Source: Pseudanabaena sp. Salubria-1 (lineage in GTDB: Bacteria > Cyanobacteriota > Cyanobacteriia > Pseudanabaenales > Pseudanabaenaceae). From it: a stretch of DNA of 64,000 nt. The notes under the pieces were generated by a model. The model worked only from the letters and a program-made list of their open reading frames with translations, was not told the origin of the DNA and did not search any database. Below are positions 63,623 through 64,000 of this stretch, piece by piece. The position numbers were made by a program, and so were the translations under genes. The stretch is taken from contig JALQCR010000016.1 in assembly GCA_023336205.1 (NCBI GenBank), forward strand, positions 88,180 to 152,179, given 5' to 3'. How positions within the stretch are numbered: position 1 is the stretch's first letter; each line of letters opens with the position of its first letter.

Positions 63623-64000
63623 ATGACCATTTCTATGTATCAGGTTGCAGTTCCTTCCCTAGTGCGATCGCTGAATAATCTGATCGCAATTTTAGAAAAG
63701 GGAGCGGCTCATGCGGAAGCAAAAAAAATCGATCCCTCTGTGCTTATCGCCAGTCGTTTGTATCCCGATATGTTACCGCTCAGCCGTCAAGTACATATTG
63801 CTTCGGATATTGCTAGACGTGGTGTGGCAAGGTTGGCAGGTGCAGAAGCACCTGCATTAGAAGATAAGGAAACTACGTTTGCGGAACTTTGCGATCGGCT
63901 TCGGAATGTACTTGCATTCATTGAGTCTTTCACTCCCGAACAGATTGATGGTTCGGAGGAAAAAGTAATTACTTTGCCTGTGGGTAAAGAAACAATGACA
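63623..64000 (+). CDS. DUF1993-family protein, 3' end outside window
   Basis: 126 codons from ATG at 63623 (GGAGAGG upstream), open to the right edge. MTISMYQVAVPSLVRSLNNL, LYPDMLPLSRQVHIASDIAR and LAGAEAP.LED match DUF1993, a DinB-like four-helix fold. Function unknown. Same direction as the DUF3038 gene. Confidence 0.88.
   Translation, partial: MTISMYQVAVPSLVRSLNNLIAILEKGAAHAEAKKIDPSVLIASRLYPDMLPLSRQVHIASDIARRGVARLAGAEAPALEDKETTFAELCDRLRNVLAFIESFTPEQIDGSEEKVITLPVGKETMT

Noticed and set aside
1..64000. tRNA, rRNA or other structured RNA genes
   Set aside because: I looked for conserved tRNA arms and rRNA blocks and recognised none; a covariance-model scan would be needed to rule out small RNAs.

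Overview
The window looks like cyanobacterial chromosome. The octamer GCGATCGC (HIP1) is scattered through nearly every gene and spacer. The core genes are also typically cyanobacterial: cytochrome c550 (psbV), plastocyanin (petE), LdpA, Ycf45, Ycf46, menG, a Tab2-family protein, a GUN4-domain kinase and a pair of bacterioferritins. The repeat-rich, IS-rich style would suit a Pseudanabaena-like filamentous lineage, but that genus guess is weak and rests on no direct marker.

Layout. 1-2.2 kb: the end of a STAND/TPR signalling ATPase. 2.2-2.9 kb: a double-hairpin repeat with a MITE inside it. 2.9-6.3 kb: ycf45, ldpA and clpS. 6.4-10.4 kb: a small island with a dead RelE, a HEPN-type gene broken by IS30, and a RusA plus REase-HEPN pair that sits between two copies of the 3' end of a peptide/nickel-type permease gene. 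10.4-17.3 kb: permease, hisA, a C39-like peptidase, psbV, petE and a kinase. 17.3-25.6 kb: toxin-antitoxin (TA) and IS belt (RHH/PIN, BrnT/BrnA twice in an 870-bp tandem duplication, HigB/HigA, YoeB-type). 25.7-35.1 kb: tab2, galT (broken), holB, hisS and amiE. 35.3-47.8 kb: a second accessory belt with a nuclease-like gene cut by three IS elements, bacterioferritins with bfd, and a broken TetR/dehydrogenase pair. 47.8-52 kb: small unknown genes and TA remains. 52-64 kb: nadA, menG, a membrane PIN-like protein, a GAF/HD-GYP regulator, AAA+ genes, ycf46 (broken), a DUF3038 gene and a partial DUF1993 gene.

Thirteen insertion sequences can be delimited to the base with target-site duplications. 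Six different elements occur exactly twice each and a seventh occurs once, together about 14.5 kb or 23 percent of the window. Removing each IS and one copy of its target duplication restores an open frame in seven host genes (HEPN protein, DUF4926, galT, the nuclease-like gene, tetR, ycf46 and the first IS1595 reading frame). These reconstructions were done by hand from the sequence and are the strongest results here.

The most interesting candidate system is the RusA plus REase-HEPN pair at 9.3-10.4 kb: two overlapping nuclease-like genes inserted at the 3' end of a permease gene, with a diverged copy of that 3' end left on the far side. A similar relic of the hisS 3' end lies 3 kb downstream of hisS. 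This suggests that accessory cassettes have entered this genome at gene ends more than once.
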